NCBI GenBank assembly: GCA_013396915.1 | Contig: VWZL01005008.1 | Location: 124,001-188,000 of the forward strand | Length of the DNA: 64,000 bases | Direction of reading: 5' to 3' | Origin: Stercorarius parasiticus | Lineage: Eukaryota > Chordata > Aves > Charadriiformes > Stercorariidae | In this document: positions 51,359-62,508 of the stretch, piece after piece | How positions within the stretch are numbered: the first letter of the stretch is position 1 | Layout of the letters: each line of letters starts with the position of its first letter | Made by a program: the position numbers and the translations under genes | The notes under the pieces: generated by a model | Database searches by the model: none | Seen by the model: only the letters and a program-made list of their open reading frames with translations | What the model was told of the DNA's origin: nothing

Positions 51359-51909
51359 CTTATGGCAAAATCACAGAGGTCTATTCACTTTATCTCTACT
51401 CCAAAACAGAGGTAGGGAGCAGTGCAAGGACTAACCTGAGGACAGAAAGTTCAGAAGAGCCTGGCCCTCTCAGTAACCCCAGAACACCTCCACAGGCACC
51501 CTGAGGCTGAAGAGCACTCCCACCTGAACCCAGTGCCTGTTCACCCCAGCCTTTCCTCCCCCCATCAACCAGAGAGGGCCAACCCTCACCAAGGCAGCTC
51601 TCGGGAGTGCTTAACAGGATTATGAACATGAGGTAATAAGAACAGCAGCTCTGCATTGCAAGGAGACGGGCATACCATTGGCTTCAAGGCATGCTGCTGT
51701 CAGGTAAGCAGCAGGTTTCTCAGTGGCAGTTTATCCAGTCTACCAAACACTGAGGGTTGTTTGTTCTCCAAATTTGATCATTAGCTGCCCGAGCACCATG
51801 CAACTTAAGACTATTCTCTAGAAGCAGACCAACTGGGGCCTATTCTTTCCATGTCAGAAAAAGAGGAGGAGGGATCTACAAGGAGGGCAAATAAGCGCCC
51901 AAAGCACAC

Positions 51910-52037
51910 CTTTGCCTAGTTCCCCTATTGCCTGCATCTTATCCTTACTGAGGGGGATTAAGTCTGGAAAAAGCTTGATTATCTGGAACAGTGCTGTGAT
52001 CCTACACTTTGCCTTTTTGGAGTTGGGTGGGACCAGA
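51910..52037 (-). CDS. Candidate internal exon, 42 codons
   Basis: Acceptor CTGCTGTGTGCCCAG and donor GGCAAAG|GTGTGC. One open frame with amphipathic, helical-looking content (ITALFQIIKLFPDLIPLSKD, KMQAIGELGK). An alternative acceptor 36 bases in (GTGTAG) keeps the same frame. No exon immediately upstream was found in the required phase. Confidence 0.28.
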
Positions 52038-52172
52038 CTGGGCACACAGCAGTGCAGGGTGAGCCATGCACACATGATGAGATAGGAAGAGACACTAACA
52101 AAACCTCCAGGGCTTTCTCAGACCATCCTGTCATTCAGTATAAGAATCACAGAGGAAACAACTCCACCTTAC

Positions 52173-52226
52173 CTCAGCTGAGCATTGCAAATAGTCAAGC
52201 TCCAACATTAAATGAGTAGACACTTC
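52173..52226 (-). CDS. Candidate internal exon, 18 codons
   Basis: Acceptor CTTGTGCTTGAG and a strong donor GCTGAG|GTAAGG bracket 54 nt, in phase at both ends. Encodes EVSTHLMLELDYLQCSAE. The phase follows the exon at 53594-53712 but not the next candidate to the left, so the order or a boundary is uncertain. Confidence 0.2.
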
Positions 52227-53593
52227 CTCAAGCACAAGTTAGCAGTAGGGAAATAGGCTAGGCGGTTTTTATATTAGCACCCAGTTTCAACCAGAAAACA
52301 TCAGCAAGATCAAGAACAGATAGTCATGTTTTACAGTGGCTAACATAGAGTTTAAGGAGAATTTCACTATGGTACTCCTTTGTTCAAGGCAGACCTTCAA
52401 TCAAGAGGCACCAAGGACAGGTTTTTCATGGCAGAAAGCTTATTCTTTAAAGCAACGTCTATTGCCAGTTACAATAGCTGCATGAATACTCCGAGCCCTT
52501 ACTACAACATACTCATAATACAGAGTTAAAGGTTATAATATCTAGACAATCAGATATGGTAGTCCATGACATTATCAGAAACATGAGTGAACAGGATGCC
52601 TGCACTGAACTTCCAGCAAAACAGTTTTCAGTGATGCTATCCTGGCTACACAGGAGCCAGGAGAGAACATTAAGATTTCATAGACTTTTAGAGAAAGTAC
52701 TTTCCACACGCTCCAAGGAAAAATCCCCCACTGCGCACAGTGCCAGGAACCAAGTGCCGCTGCAGTAGATCAAGGGTGTCTCAGCCATCCCAAGGAAGAG
52801 CATTTCCATTGCTGCTCTTACCTGCCACAGCACCTACTCAGCAAGGGCAGTGGAATTTAAAACCCTTTTGCACAAGGGCTGCTCCAATGCACCCCCTCCA
52901 CCCATGCAGCTTTGTAGCTTAATCGAAGTTCAGGCATATAGTTCTGAGCTAGAAACAATTGTTTTACTAATCAAATCATTATTCCTCTGATATATTTGCC
53001 TTTATCCACAGACAGATTTCAGCATGGAACAAACCTGTAAGCTTTTCCCATCCTGTGTTTGGACCAGCCACTGCCTAATTATCAGAATCCAATTAGAGAC
53101 GGTCTTAAAACTAGCTAGGAAAAACAGGTAATGAATTTAAACCCTACATACAATAAACTTAAGATGTGGGATCATGAACTAAAATAGGCGTTGAAAGCAC
53201 AAGTAAAAGGAAACAATGTTTACTTTTAGTTTCTCCTAGATTTTTTTACTAATAGATTCTCCTAGATCTGGGTCTCTTGACCGTACTCGGTGACCAGCAA
53301 GAGCAGCCATCAGGGTCCACGAAGAACCACAACAGATGACAGGTTCAGTGTTCTCCATGCAACTGGAGGTCTACCCCAAGTGTTCTGAGTCTCAAACCGA
53401 AAGTACTTGGAAACGTGTGGGATTTATTATTCCAGATACATGCACCAGAAGTAGAGCTCCAGTAAAGATGAGAATATACAAATACGGTAAACACTCCTAG
53501 GCTGCTGTACAGCAAGCTGACCATGATGTGACTCTAAAGGCTCTCATTAGAGAGACCTGCAGTTCAGTGTCTGAATCTCACCCCTGGTCTCAC

Positions 53594-53712
53594 CATCCCT
53601 AGATGTCCAGGACTTCTGTGAATGACTTGATATTCCTCTAACTCTGGAAGTCTCTCCATCCAGACTTTCTGTGCTTCTATTTTGATTCCTGTAGCATCTT
53701 TTACTCGATAGT
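53594..53712 (-). CDS. Candidate internal exon, 39 codons
   Basis: A good acceptor (TTGTTTTCTTTGGCTCATCT then TTAG) and donor (GGGATG|GTGAGA). The first two bases complete an Asp codon with the last base of the exon at 54728-54791. The frame then reads YRVKDATGIKIEAQKVWMER and continues LPELEEYQVIHRSPGHLGM. Composition is charged and balanced, less typical of T-rich noise than the other candidates. An alternative in-phase donor (CAGGG|GTGAGA) lies 12 bases on. Confidence 0.38.
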
Positions 53713-54727
53713 CTAAAGATGAGCCAAAGAAAACAATTAAATTGCACCCCATAAAAAAATTTCCTACTGAAGACCAAGCAGCAAGTTACTGGAACCAAAG
53801 CTGAGTGCAAGTGGGAAAACAAAAGGACTCTTTCACTACAAAAGTGGCCACACAGTCAGGTCTTGCATACAGACCCCCTTTCCATGTTGTTAGGAGATGA
53901 TTAGCCAAGAGAGACAGTTTCAAGGCAGATGCGATGAGCACAAAAGCTCCACTTCCCTTTCCTGTGAACCAGGTGGCTGCAGGCCTGGGGATCCTGCCTG
54001 GATTGTTGGAGTTACACCCAGGTCTCACCCACAGCCTGTTATTGCTCCCCACCATTTTGCTCAAAATGCTTTGATATTTTTACCATTTCCTAGGGGCTGA
54101 CTGACTAGCTATCCACTGTAAAGCCTCAAGCCTGCAATGGAAGGAGGTTGTTAGGGGGAAGAAGATGGTTTGCACCTGAGCTCAGTACCCCCATTTCTGA
54201 GCAAGCACCCAGAACTGGGCAATTAATTGGCTGCTGGCAGTGAAAGCAGTGAACTTGCTTGTTGCACAAGTGCATGACCACAGAGTGATAGAGTCTGTCC
54301 CTTTCCTCGAGTCCCCAGCTCCTCCCAACTATGCTGGGCTCATCCATCAAGAATTTACCACTCACTCCCTCTCCACATTTTTGCCAGCGAGGGAGAAGCA
54401 AGGAGACAGAGAGGCTGCTCCTTTGGTATTTTTGCTCACTGCTTCCATGGTGCAGTGACATCCTAAACAATACCAACCAAGCTGTACCAGATTTTTGTAA
54501 GTCTTAACTCAAAAGACCTCGCAACACCCCCATGCGGTTAAGAAAAGGATATTGGCTCATGCCACCCACCAGTGAAACAGACACCCCTAGGCTGGAACGA
54601 AGCAGCTGTATGACACCATGCAGCAACACTTCACAGCATTTTAGGGTAGAAAGCAATTAACCTTTGGCTGAATCCCCTTAGCTCCAAGCTACAAAAAGAG
54701 TGTTCTGTTTTCTTCTTTACCCCTCAC

Positions 54728-54791
54728 CTCCCCTAAGTCTGAACAGCTCTGGTGTTCTCATTATCTCACTGACGTGGCTGCTTTCTGAACC
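54728..54791 (-). CDS. Candidate internal exon, 21 codons
   Basis: Acceptor TGTTATTCTCCATTTCAG and donor GGGGAG|GTGAGG bracket 64 nt. Two of three frames are closed. The open one reads GSESSHVSEIMRTPELFRLR and leaves one base that joins in phase to the exon at 53594-53712. A possible 26-nt exon at 55014-55039 would link it in phase to the exon on its right. Confidence 0.35.
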
Positions 54792-55113
54792 CTGAAATGG
54801 AGAATAACAGTTGTCATCAAATAAATGGGCTGTTTATTTAGATATTAATTTTGGTTTTTTCTTGCTTCTGCTCCATAGTAGTGGCAGCTGATTCAGATAA
54901 AATTCGGATGAGGCTGTAGTGCATTTTTTTCTGTTCAGACAGTAAATACACTAGAGCAGAGATGTACCCGAGATCTCAGCTTTACTTTAAAGCAAGTTCA
55001 GGTCCTCTTTACAGATCTGAAAAGAGCAACTACTTCAGCTGAGGGAAGACATCTTTCTGCTCACTGCTATTTCTTTCTAGGTCTTAGAATTTAGTTCTAT
55101 TTTCTGTACTTAC

Positions 55114-55344
55114 ACAGAACCTTCATCTTCAGGTCCAGCACTAAGACAGAGCTTCCCAGGATCCAAGTCTGCCAGCTACATTGTGGAAGCATGGAAATCC
55201 CAGCAGTCAGCTGTCCCTTGGATTTTAAGCCCTGAATGAATATCCTGTATAGCACAGGCAAAGAGTGAATGATCTCAAAAATCAGAAGGAAGATAAGTGA
55301 AGATTTAGGAATAAAATCTGGGTCTGAGTCAACAAGTGGGATGC
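55114..55344 (-). CDS. Candidate internal exon, 76 codons (longest of the series)
   Basis: Acceptor CCGTTCTCTGCCTCTGAG and a strong donor TTCTGT|GTAAGTAC. The 231-nt frame is open throughout, including IPLVDSDPDFIPKSSLIF, IIHSLPVLYRIFIQG and CSWQTWILGSSVLVLDLKMK. Its two leading bases complete the codon left by the exon at 55434-55522. Hydrophobic, helix-rich content could fit an alpha-helical repeat protein, but T-rich bias gives similar content by chance. Confidence 0.33.
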
Positions 55345-55433
55345 CTCAGAGGCAGAGAACGGGTTCATCTCAATTAAAGACTACCATCAATTTAAGACAG
55401 GCCTGGTGAGTCCTGCCCTTGAAGGACTAGTAC

Positions 55434-55522
55434 CTCCATCATCTAGGATCACTCTAGTCAACTCCTGTGCCACACACAGCATGGCCACCTCTGTGCACTT
55501 CAGCACAAGCGCTCTGCTTCTG
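55434..55522 (-). CDS. Candidate internal exon, 29 codons
   Basis: Acceptor CAATCTTTGCCTCAG and donor GATGGAG|GTACTA. The open frame reads RSRALVLKCTEVAMLCVAQE then LTRVILDDG, leaving one base that joins in phase to the next candidate exon. The preceding exon in matching phase was not securely found. Confidence 0.3.
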
Positions 55523-56419
55523 CTGAGGCAAAGATTGGGTTTGTGTTGTCCCAAAAACATGCACCAAACTTTTCATAGTTGCATGCAAGCCCTGAATTTA
55601 AGTGAGGCTAGTTCCCAGCCAACATCAAGGAGATGCATTAAATGACCTTAGGGATTACGTTACATAGAGAAAAGTGGCACCTACATAGATAAAGCTGCTA
55701 ATCAGCTTAATTCTATTAGTCTTCCACACTCTTCCATAAAGCACATTCATAAAGAGGTATGATTTGAAACTGCATCACTTCAAGCAGTTAAAGAAACCAC
55801 TTTTTTTTTTGGTGGTTTCATTCTGGTGCATGTGTCTAACAGTAACCTTTTCCAGAGCATGCTCTTTTCTGAGCCATCAGAAATTGGAAGCTGTGGCTGA
55901 GGCTGTGGTCACCTGCAGTAGCACTGGGCAAGCACAGCCAGACCAGCAGCAGTTTATGAACTGGAGGGGGGGAAATGCAAAGTCAGCCTGACACAGGAGG
56001 AAACATATTTGTAACTTTGGAAGGCACCCTCAGGGGTTGTCTTTCCAGTAACCTTCAGGCACCACTAAGGTCACAGGACCAGCAAGTACATGCTCCTTCC
56101 AACTTGGTGAGAAGAGCAAGCCTACTGCAGATCCTCAGCCCCAGGCCAAAACCTATTTGCTACCTTTTGTTTCCATCACCCGATTGACATAAGACCTTTC
56201 ACTTGCCCTTCCCAATTAGGGCTCTCAGCTAAGGAGTGAGCCAGATTAGAGTCACATAAAGCTACCTGGGTTTAACTCTGCCTCTTGGGTTGGCTTCAGG
56301 TAGTTACTCATGTGAGCCTGTCAGCCTCAAAATCTGGTCACAGGCAGCGAGCGTCCCTGGGCCATACTATGCTTGGCCACTGCACCTCCCCTTGGGCTGC
56401 AAAACACCTTGGGCTGTAC

Positions 56420-56477
56420 CTGCACAACAGCACAGGCGGTGCCCACCCAGGTCAGCAGCAGGATCGCCACCGAACTG
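56420..56477 (-). CDS. Candidate internal exon, 19 codons
   Basis: Acceptor GTTACCTGCTGTCAG and donor GTGCAG|GTACAG bracket 58 nt that keeps several CpGs. The frame consistent with the exon on its right reads SSVAILLLTWVGTACAVVQ. A second frame is also open, so the reading depends on the phase argument. Confidence 0.25.
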
Positions 56478-57180
56478 CTGACAGCAGGTAACACCTTTCC
56501 TAGGTGTTATAAAAGTAGATTTGAGTATAATCCAACACCCTCCAATTCCTATTGTAGATTTGCCATCATAGTCAAACATGAGTCTGTTACGTTCATCCTT
56601 TCCAATACCTGAAGTCCCTTTTGCCTTAGTTATCTACAGAAAAGGCTGCTGTAAGTGCTCCTTCTGGAGGTAAACAAGGAGTCAGAAGACAAAATTAAGA
56701 GTCAAAAGAAAGCTGTGCTTTCCTTTCTTAACAGTCAGAGAGTCACGAGAGTGATGCAGACAGGAAGAGTCTGCATTATCAGATACCCTACTAACAGGCT
56801 TAAAGAAGGAATCCATAAAACCTCCAGGAATTCCAGCAGGCTGGATACCCGGGATCACTTTCACAGTTTAGGAAACAGCTTCATCTCAACCCCCACAAAT
56901 TGACCTTGGCAGAACATAGAAAGTTTGCACATAACAGCCATGTTTCTGCTGTGAGTAATCCAGTAATCTAAGTTAATGCTCCATTTTGTTGGTGGAACAA
57001 AACATCTTATTATCATATGAATAACACATTGGGGGGGGGAGCGGGGAGGGGAACCCACTAAACCACATTAAAATTATATTGATGAGTATTTCTTAAGTCC
57101 ATTTAACAAGATCCTCCTACCCATGGAATTTCATCATTTTGTGCATCTTCATGTCTTTCCCACATAATTTTCAGTTTTAC

Positions 57181-57313
57181 ACATTGTCATATTTTTCCAA
57201 TACACCGGAAGCAAAGTATGTATGCTCAAGCTGAAACGATGTATGCAGAGCAGTTAAATGGGGGAGTATCTTCTTCAGAAACAACCTAGCATGGGTCTTT
57301 TGATTAGTCACAG
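57181..57313 (-). CDS. Candidate internal exon, 43 codons
   Basis: Acceptor with a strong pyrimidine tract (CCTTCTCTTCTTTCTCTGAG) and donor CAATGT|GTAAAA. The open frame includes VTNQKTHARLFLKKILPHLT and FQLEHTYFASGVLEKYDN. Both ends match the phases of neighbouring candidates: one base over from 57885-57938, and two bases passed on to 56420-56477. Confidence 0.33.
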
Positions 57314-57884
57314 CTCAGAGAAAGAAGAGAAGGTGAGTGACTCTACAGTTACAGACAACATATATAGCCTTACAGCAATATCTTCCTTTTGCTCTCCATT
57401 TTGTCAAGTCTATCGCATACACTCAGAGTTAATCTCGTCGAACTCCGCAGTTCAGGTTAGAGACCGACTGTGCACCTGACCATGACAGGAGACCATTGCC
57501 TGCTGCTGGCCAGCAAGGGAAGGAACAGCACACTGGGACACGCAGAAGTGGAGAGTATTGCTTACATACCTGCCATCTTATCCAATCAGCTAGGGTAAAA
57601 ATATAGAGTACTACATTTAGGGGGTTGTAGCTAAGTTGTATTTCTGGTTTTCACTCGTTTTGTGTTCCAACTTAACTAATTACAGCAACTCTCCAAAACA
57701 GAGTCTAAGCAAACGCAGACTTAAGCATCTAAGGAGGACAATTCAGGAGTCTCATCTGTGTCCTATAAAAGCTCTAATACTGCACACCGATACTCTGCAT
57801 GGCTTGCTTTCATCTCTTAGAAGAGAAAGCAACTTCAGCAGGTAATCTGGGCTAATTACATGAAAATTAGGTCAGGTACCTTAC

Positions 57885-57938
57885 CTATATTAGTCACACT
57901 TGTAATCAGTTCAGATGCCCTCTGAGATATAGTAGTTT
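57885..57938 (-). CDS. Candidate internal exon, 17 codons
   Basis: Excellent acceptor (TGTTGGTTCTTATTTCCAG) and donor (ATATAG|GTAAGG). Only one of three frames is open: TTISQRASELITSVTNI. It takes one base from the exon at 58590-58691 and leaves one base over. Confidence 0.33.
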
Positions 57939-58589
57939 CTGGAAATAAGAACCAACAGATTTGGCCAAATAAGCTGTAACTTGGGGGGTGGGAGCAGTGA
58001 GAAATATTTCAAGACTGATGAGGAGTTTAAATCCATTGGATGAGAGATGCCTGCTTTTCTAATGAGACAAGGTGCCTATTTCCGGCCCAGCTGGGCCAGG
58101 TAACATGAACTGTTATAGCTTGCTTATATTTAAAAGTCTGAATCTAGAGCCAGTGACAAGCTGGCTTTGCCACAGCAAAATGAAGGCAGTGAAAGCATGA
58201 AGGACAGATTTAAGTTGTGGTATGTCTTTGAAGCTCTTGTGTGCATTTGGTGTTAGAAGGATCTACAGATAAAAGGAGAAATAATGCATTAAGTCAGTGG
58301 CATCCAAGTTCATATAGCTTGTGGCTTTGCAAGTTCTCACAGAATTAGCACATTCACGTGCATTAAAGGGTGGGTATATAAATACCTTTGCCTGCATTAA
58401 TACAATGCTTATTAGTACCAATAGCATTCATGGGCAACCCTTTTCTCCTGCCTCTTCCACACAGACACTGTAATATTCTGAACTGTCTTAAAATCAAGTA
58501 ATTCATGGGAGATGCTCCCAACAGTAGTTAAAGCTTTTCCCTTCCAAAACCTCAGTCACTGTGCTGTGAGTTCAAACACACAGGAGCAC

Positions 58590-58691
58590 CTTGCAAAGGA
58601 CAACTGCTCAGCCTTCCAAGGAATTTGACAGCAAAGACAGGAGCTGATGTAGTGATGAGGAAGTTAAAGGTGACTGATGGTTTCCCAACAT
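58590..58691 (-). CDS. Candidate internal exon, 33 codons, within a 129-codon ORF
   Basis: Acceptor CTTACCTGCTGTGTTTCAG and donor TTGCAAG|GTGCTC. The frame includes VGKPSVTFNFLITTSAPVFA and KFLGRLSSCPLQ. It lies inside the minus-strand ORF 58941-58552, the longest at this end of the window. The coding exon may extend right to about 58912, where a long pyrimidine tract (58953-58975) could serve an upstream acceptor. Confidence 0.33.
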
Positions 58692-59023
58692 CTGAAACAC
58701 AGCAGGTAAGGTCAAGGTCATCAGTCCTTAGGCAGCAGACGCAGCATAAAACCCTAGCACAGTTTGTGCCTGACAGATGCACATAGATGGGCAGGCTGTG
58801 CCCAGAGGGGTGAGCAGTTACACACACCACACTTGCCACCATCAGAGGTTCTGCAGCTTTTAGGTTGACATCATGCAACTGCAGCTTTTCAACATGGAAA
58901 CAGTTTGACCCCCTATGGTTACTCATACCTCCATGGTCCAAACCAACACAAGAAAAGGAAAAGAAAAAACATCCTCTCTCCTAGCTGTTCCCGTCTGAAA
59001 CGTGAAGCCAGGCATGGATTCAC

Positions 59024-59135
59024 TGCTGAAAGCCAGAGGCTGAAGAGCAGTCCATCAGGACTCCATGCACACCAGCTAGGATAACTAGCACAGAGTGAAG
59101 GTCAGCCACTCCACAGGAAGAGACAGTTAACTCCT
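59024..59135 (-). CDS. Candidate internal exon, 36 codons
   Basis: Strong acceptor (CCTTTTCTTTCTGCTCCAG) and a weaker donor (CAGCA|GTGAAT). One open frame includes ELTVSSCGVADLHSVLVILA then GVHGVLMDCSSASGFQ. It could join in phase to coding sequence beginning near 58912. No family recognised. Confidence 0.27.
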
Positions 59136-59809
59136 CTGGAGCAGAAAGAAAAGGCACAGCTCAGAGATGTCTGCATACAGGTTCTCCACAGAGTGTTCCC
59201 AAAATGGTGCAGTAGACAGTACCCCATCTATGCTCCCCGCACACACACAGATGAACCTTGAAGCAGCATTCCCCAAGATGGGGGTGAAAGTGTTATTCCC
59301 AGCTCCCATGCTTAGGCTCACAGCTCTTACCTGACAGTGACTCATGTCAGTCACACATGCAGCACAGAGGCTTCCACAGCTCTCCCCATGCATGTGTATA
59401 CAGGCTTTTTGCTGTTGCAAAGAGGGAAGCAAATCAAGGAGAAACGCATTCAGCCCTATGCTATTTGGCAATGCTGAGAGTGACAGAACATGCATTAAGC
59501 AGCTAGTGTGAACCCACTATGCAATAACTAACAAGCTCCTGGAAGATCTATGAAGTGACCTTTCATTCTTGCCTGCCCTCAGATGGGCAGGTGCAGGCAG
59601 TAAGGCAGGAGTGTAGAAAGAAATTCTTAGCCCTCCAGACAGTATAGTCTCCAAAGCTGATATTATGGTCAAACAGTACAACCCATAAACCAGCCCTTTT
59701 CTGTCTGTCATCATTCTTGCCTTATTGTCCTGGGCTTTGATTTGTCCGCTGTGAGCGGGCATGCTCCATTTCGCAGCCACATGCCAGGAAACATGCTGGC
59801 ATGCCGCCC

Positions 59810-60090
59810 ACCCTAAATACCGTGTAGGCAGGATGGCGCCTCCAATACTTAAAACAATATTTAATGTTTTACATCATTGTGGGCCTGTAGATTATTTTCT
59901 AAACCCATGAAGCAACAGTGGATCAGCATGTGGCTTGCTAATGCTGCACAAGGAAATAATGCACGAGGGGAAGAGATAAGCATGGAGCACTTCAAATTAC
60001 AGTTGGCATTAGCTATAGAATAATGTATAGCATGTGATGACCTACACATCTCAGACTCCACTGTGCATCTAACAGTGGACTCAGAAAGGC
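59810..60090. promoter_or_regulatory. Candidate conserved non-coding element with hairpin
   Basis: Repeat-free sequence with many palindromic or homeodomain-like words (AACAATATTTAATGTT, GGAAATAATGCAC). An 8-bp hairpin lies at 60057-60079 (TCCACTGT, 7-base loop, ACAGTGGA). A 34-nt splice-flanked segment (60046-60079, minus) overlaps it, and a 28-nt one lies at 60391-60418. Both are too short to call as exons. Confidence 0.2.
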
Positions 60091-60858
60091 ACATATGGAA
60101 GAAAGCCTGACCAAGCAGCAGACAGTTTCAGTATTCTAGTTCTACCCTCCCAAATCTTTGAAGAAAAGTTTCTTTAGGAACTGCTTAGATGAATAGAATT
60201 GCTAAATATTAGTAGGGACATTGTTTTCAGATGAGAGGACACAGGTGTAAGGTAAAAACCTCAAATAGAAGCCTGCTTCTCATGCACAAGGAAGAAAATA
60301 ATAAATCAACATGACAGGCAGGGAATGACACACACTGGGTGATGCTGACATACCACAGATGTTCTTTCTGCCACTAGTGTTAAAAGTCACCTTAAAGACC
60401 TGAGCGAACACCATGGCACTGAAGTGATTAAGATAGTGGTATAAAATGCAAGAGTTCAAGAACACTATCAAAAGTGAAAACTGTTAGCATTTGTTTATAA
60501 GAGAAAGTTGCCTCAAACCACATGAGGGTATCTTACACTGTCTTCCCATCTACATTTGCTTGTTCAGTGATCAACTCTGTTATGAAATTAATTTTTCAGG
60601 ATTAGTGATAAGTCCCTTTTGGTTGCCTTATGTTTGTCACTGCTGAGGGTGACAGCAAGGAGCATACTGGCATTTCCAGAACAGACGTCTGACAATAAAA
60701 AAAGAATCCAAGATGAACAGTGAGGTCCACCGACCTCTCAAGTTCAAGCAACACTTAAGTCTCAAATACTGCAGTTCAAGAAGCCACCCATACATTTGCA
60801 TAGTAACTCTTTAGTAGGTACTTAAAGCTGAAACTAACACAGTAGACACTGTAGGTAC

Positions 60859-60931
60859 CTAGACTGCCCTCCACAGCCACCACAAGGAAACTAAGCAGCA
60901 AAGGAGAGAAGTTTCTCTTAAAGATGAGGAG
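60859..60931 (-). CDS. Candidate internal exon, 24 codons
   Basis: Excellent acceptor (AATCCCTCTTTTTGTCAG) and donor AGTCTAG|GTACCT. The frame reads LLIFKRNFSPLLLSFLVVAV then EGSL, leaving one base. The flanking candidates do not give a unique phase, and the content is strongly Leu/Phe-rich, as expected by chance on a T-rich strand. Confidence 0.22.
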
Positions 60932-62447
60932 CTGACAAAAAGAGGGATTAGCCATTTCGCTACGCCAGCGGCCACCTCTGAAATCCAAGTGCCTTGGTCC
61001 CACTCAGATCCTAATACAAACAGAAGCTATTCTTGTCATGGTGACTAGTCCTATGCTTTTCAGTAGAATCACTTTAACAACATGCTGAAGATTTAGTCCT
61101 GGCTATCGGGTTGCGGTCATTGACCAGAAGCGATCGAGAGCACCACGGACACCAAGATCAAGTAGACCATAGCAGACAGCTCTTCCCCAGAAGGAGACAC
61201 CGATAGCAGAGCAGCTTATCTTTGTTCCAAAAATCTTTAGAACCAGGCTTCAAAGAAAATTTAAGTATACTTAAGTGCATTTCAATTCAACAGTTAGCAT
61301 TTAATTACTTATACGAACTGACCGTAAACTCAAGTAGTGTTGGGCAAGGTTTAACTAGGAGAGGCTTCCCAGATTATTTGGGGGTGCCAGTCCTGCCCTG
61401 TCCCCATTCCCCTCCCCCAGTGCTAGAGAAAGCACTATATATTGAAGTTACATCTGCATGGGAACTCAGGTACTGCATGACAGTTATGCTTGCTAGCTTT
61501 TCCAATTCATATTCTTCACTCAGGGCTCAGAACTATTTTTGGATCCAGAAACTTGAATTTGGAGCCCTTTTTCAGCTCTGCCGGGCTCACAGGACAGTGT
61601 CAGCAGCTTTGTAACATACATACTTACCCTACTGGTCACACATAATGAGGTAGAGACCCCCATGCTCCCTCCCACAGGTACCCTGGAGTTGTAAATGACT
61701 TCTGAATTCTACTCTGAAAAAAAAAAGGTTTCTTGCTTTTATTTAGAAAAGTAAGTTTAAAAATCCCCAAAATTGAAGTGGTCTCCTGTTCTTAGAACAC
61801 ATTAATGCTTTCTTCATTCTCTAAGAAGTTTTTCTGGCCCCAAATAATTTTCCCCTGCCTGTCCAGCCACCAAACTGAAGAAAATAACTAATTATTCACA
61901 CACCTCTGGTTTTCAGCAGAAGTCTGTTCAAAGGAAGCTTCACCATGTAGCCTTCAGTACTAGTATCTTCTCAATACTACAAGAGCCTCCCCACATACAC
62001 TTCTCGGTGCTTTTCCTCTTCAAAGAGGACTGACTACTGAAGTCACCTAGCAGCATCTTCTACGCTTATTTACAGTACTGCAGAAAAATGCATTTTTGAA
62101 GTTATCTGTACCCTAGCAAGTGTCATTACCTCACATGCAGTGCAACTCTTATTCTTTTTACACTGAACTGTTCTATTTTACTTAATGGCATTTTTCTATT
62201 ATTCCTCTGTGGAGGCTTGGAACTGTTGCTGAATACAAAAACACATCTGCAACACTTGTGCTCCAGAGATATATGCCTACCCTATGACTCCAAAATTATT
62301 TCCTCTAAAATTTGATAGGGAGACGTGTACTACTTTGTAGTATGATCCATTTCAACTGTGTTACAGTAAGGTAGGTAATCCTACACTGTCCCAGTTTTAT
62401 AAGAATGCAGGCAATTTGAATTAGTAGCATAAAAGTATAGCACTTAC

Positions 62448-62508
62448 CATAAACATGGAACAGTTGCTTTATTGCACTTGTCAAATGCATTCCTCTCTTT
62501 GGTCACAG
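62448..62508 (-). CDS. Candidate internal exon, 19 codons
   Basis: Acceptor AATTCTTTCACCATAG and a strong donor TTTATG|GTAAGTGC bracket 61 nt. Only one frame is open: VTKERNAFDKCNKATVPCL, a charged, non-Leu-rich peptide. It starts and ends with two extra bases. The next exon to the left in the right phase was not found. Confidence 0.3.

Noticed and set aside
51100..51504. 134-codon plus-strand ORF
   Set aside because: It runs against the local strand skew, lacks splice sites and ends in low-complexity Pro/Ser sequence. The minus strand offers a better exon candidate in the same place.
59330..59411. Splice-flanked 81-nt segment on the minus strand (donor CTGTCAG|GTAAGA)
   Set aside because: The frame that would join in phase to the exon at 59024-59135 contains a TGA. 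The open frame joins out of phase.
61628..61713. Minus-strand segment with excellent splice sites (T11 tract acceptor, GTAAGT donor)
   Set aside because: All three frames are stopped, so it cannot be an internal coding exon. It could be an untranslated exon, and it warns that good splice sites alone are weak evidence here.
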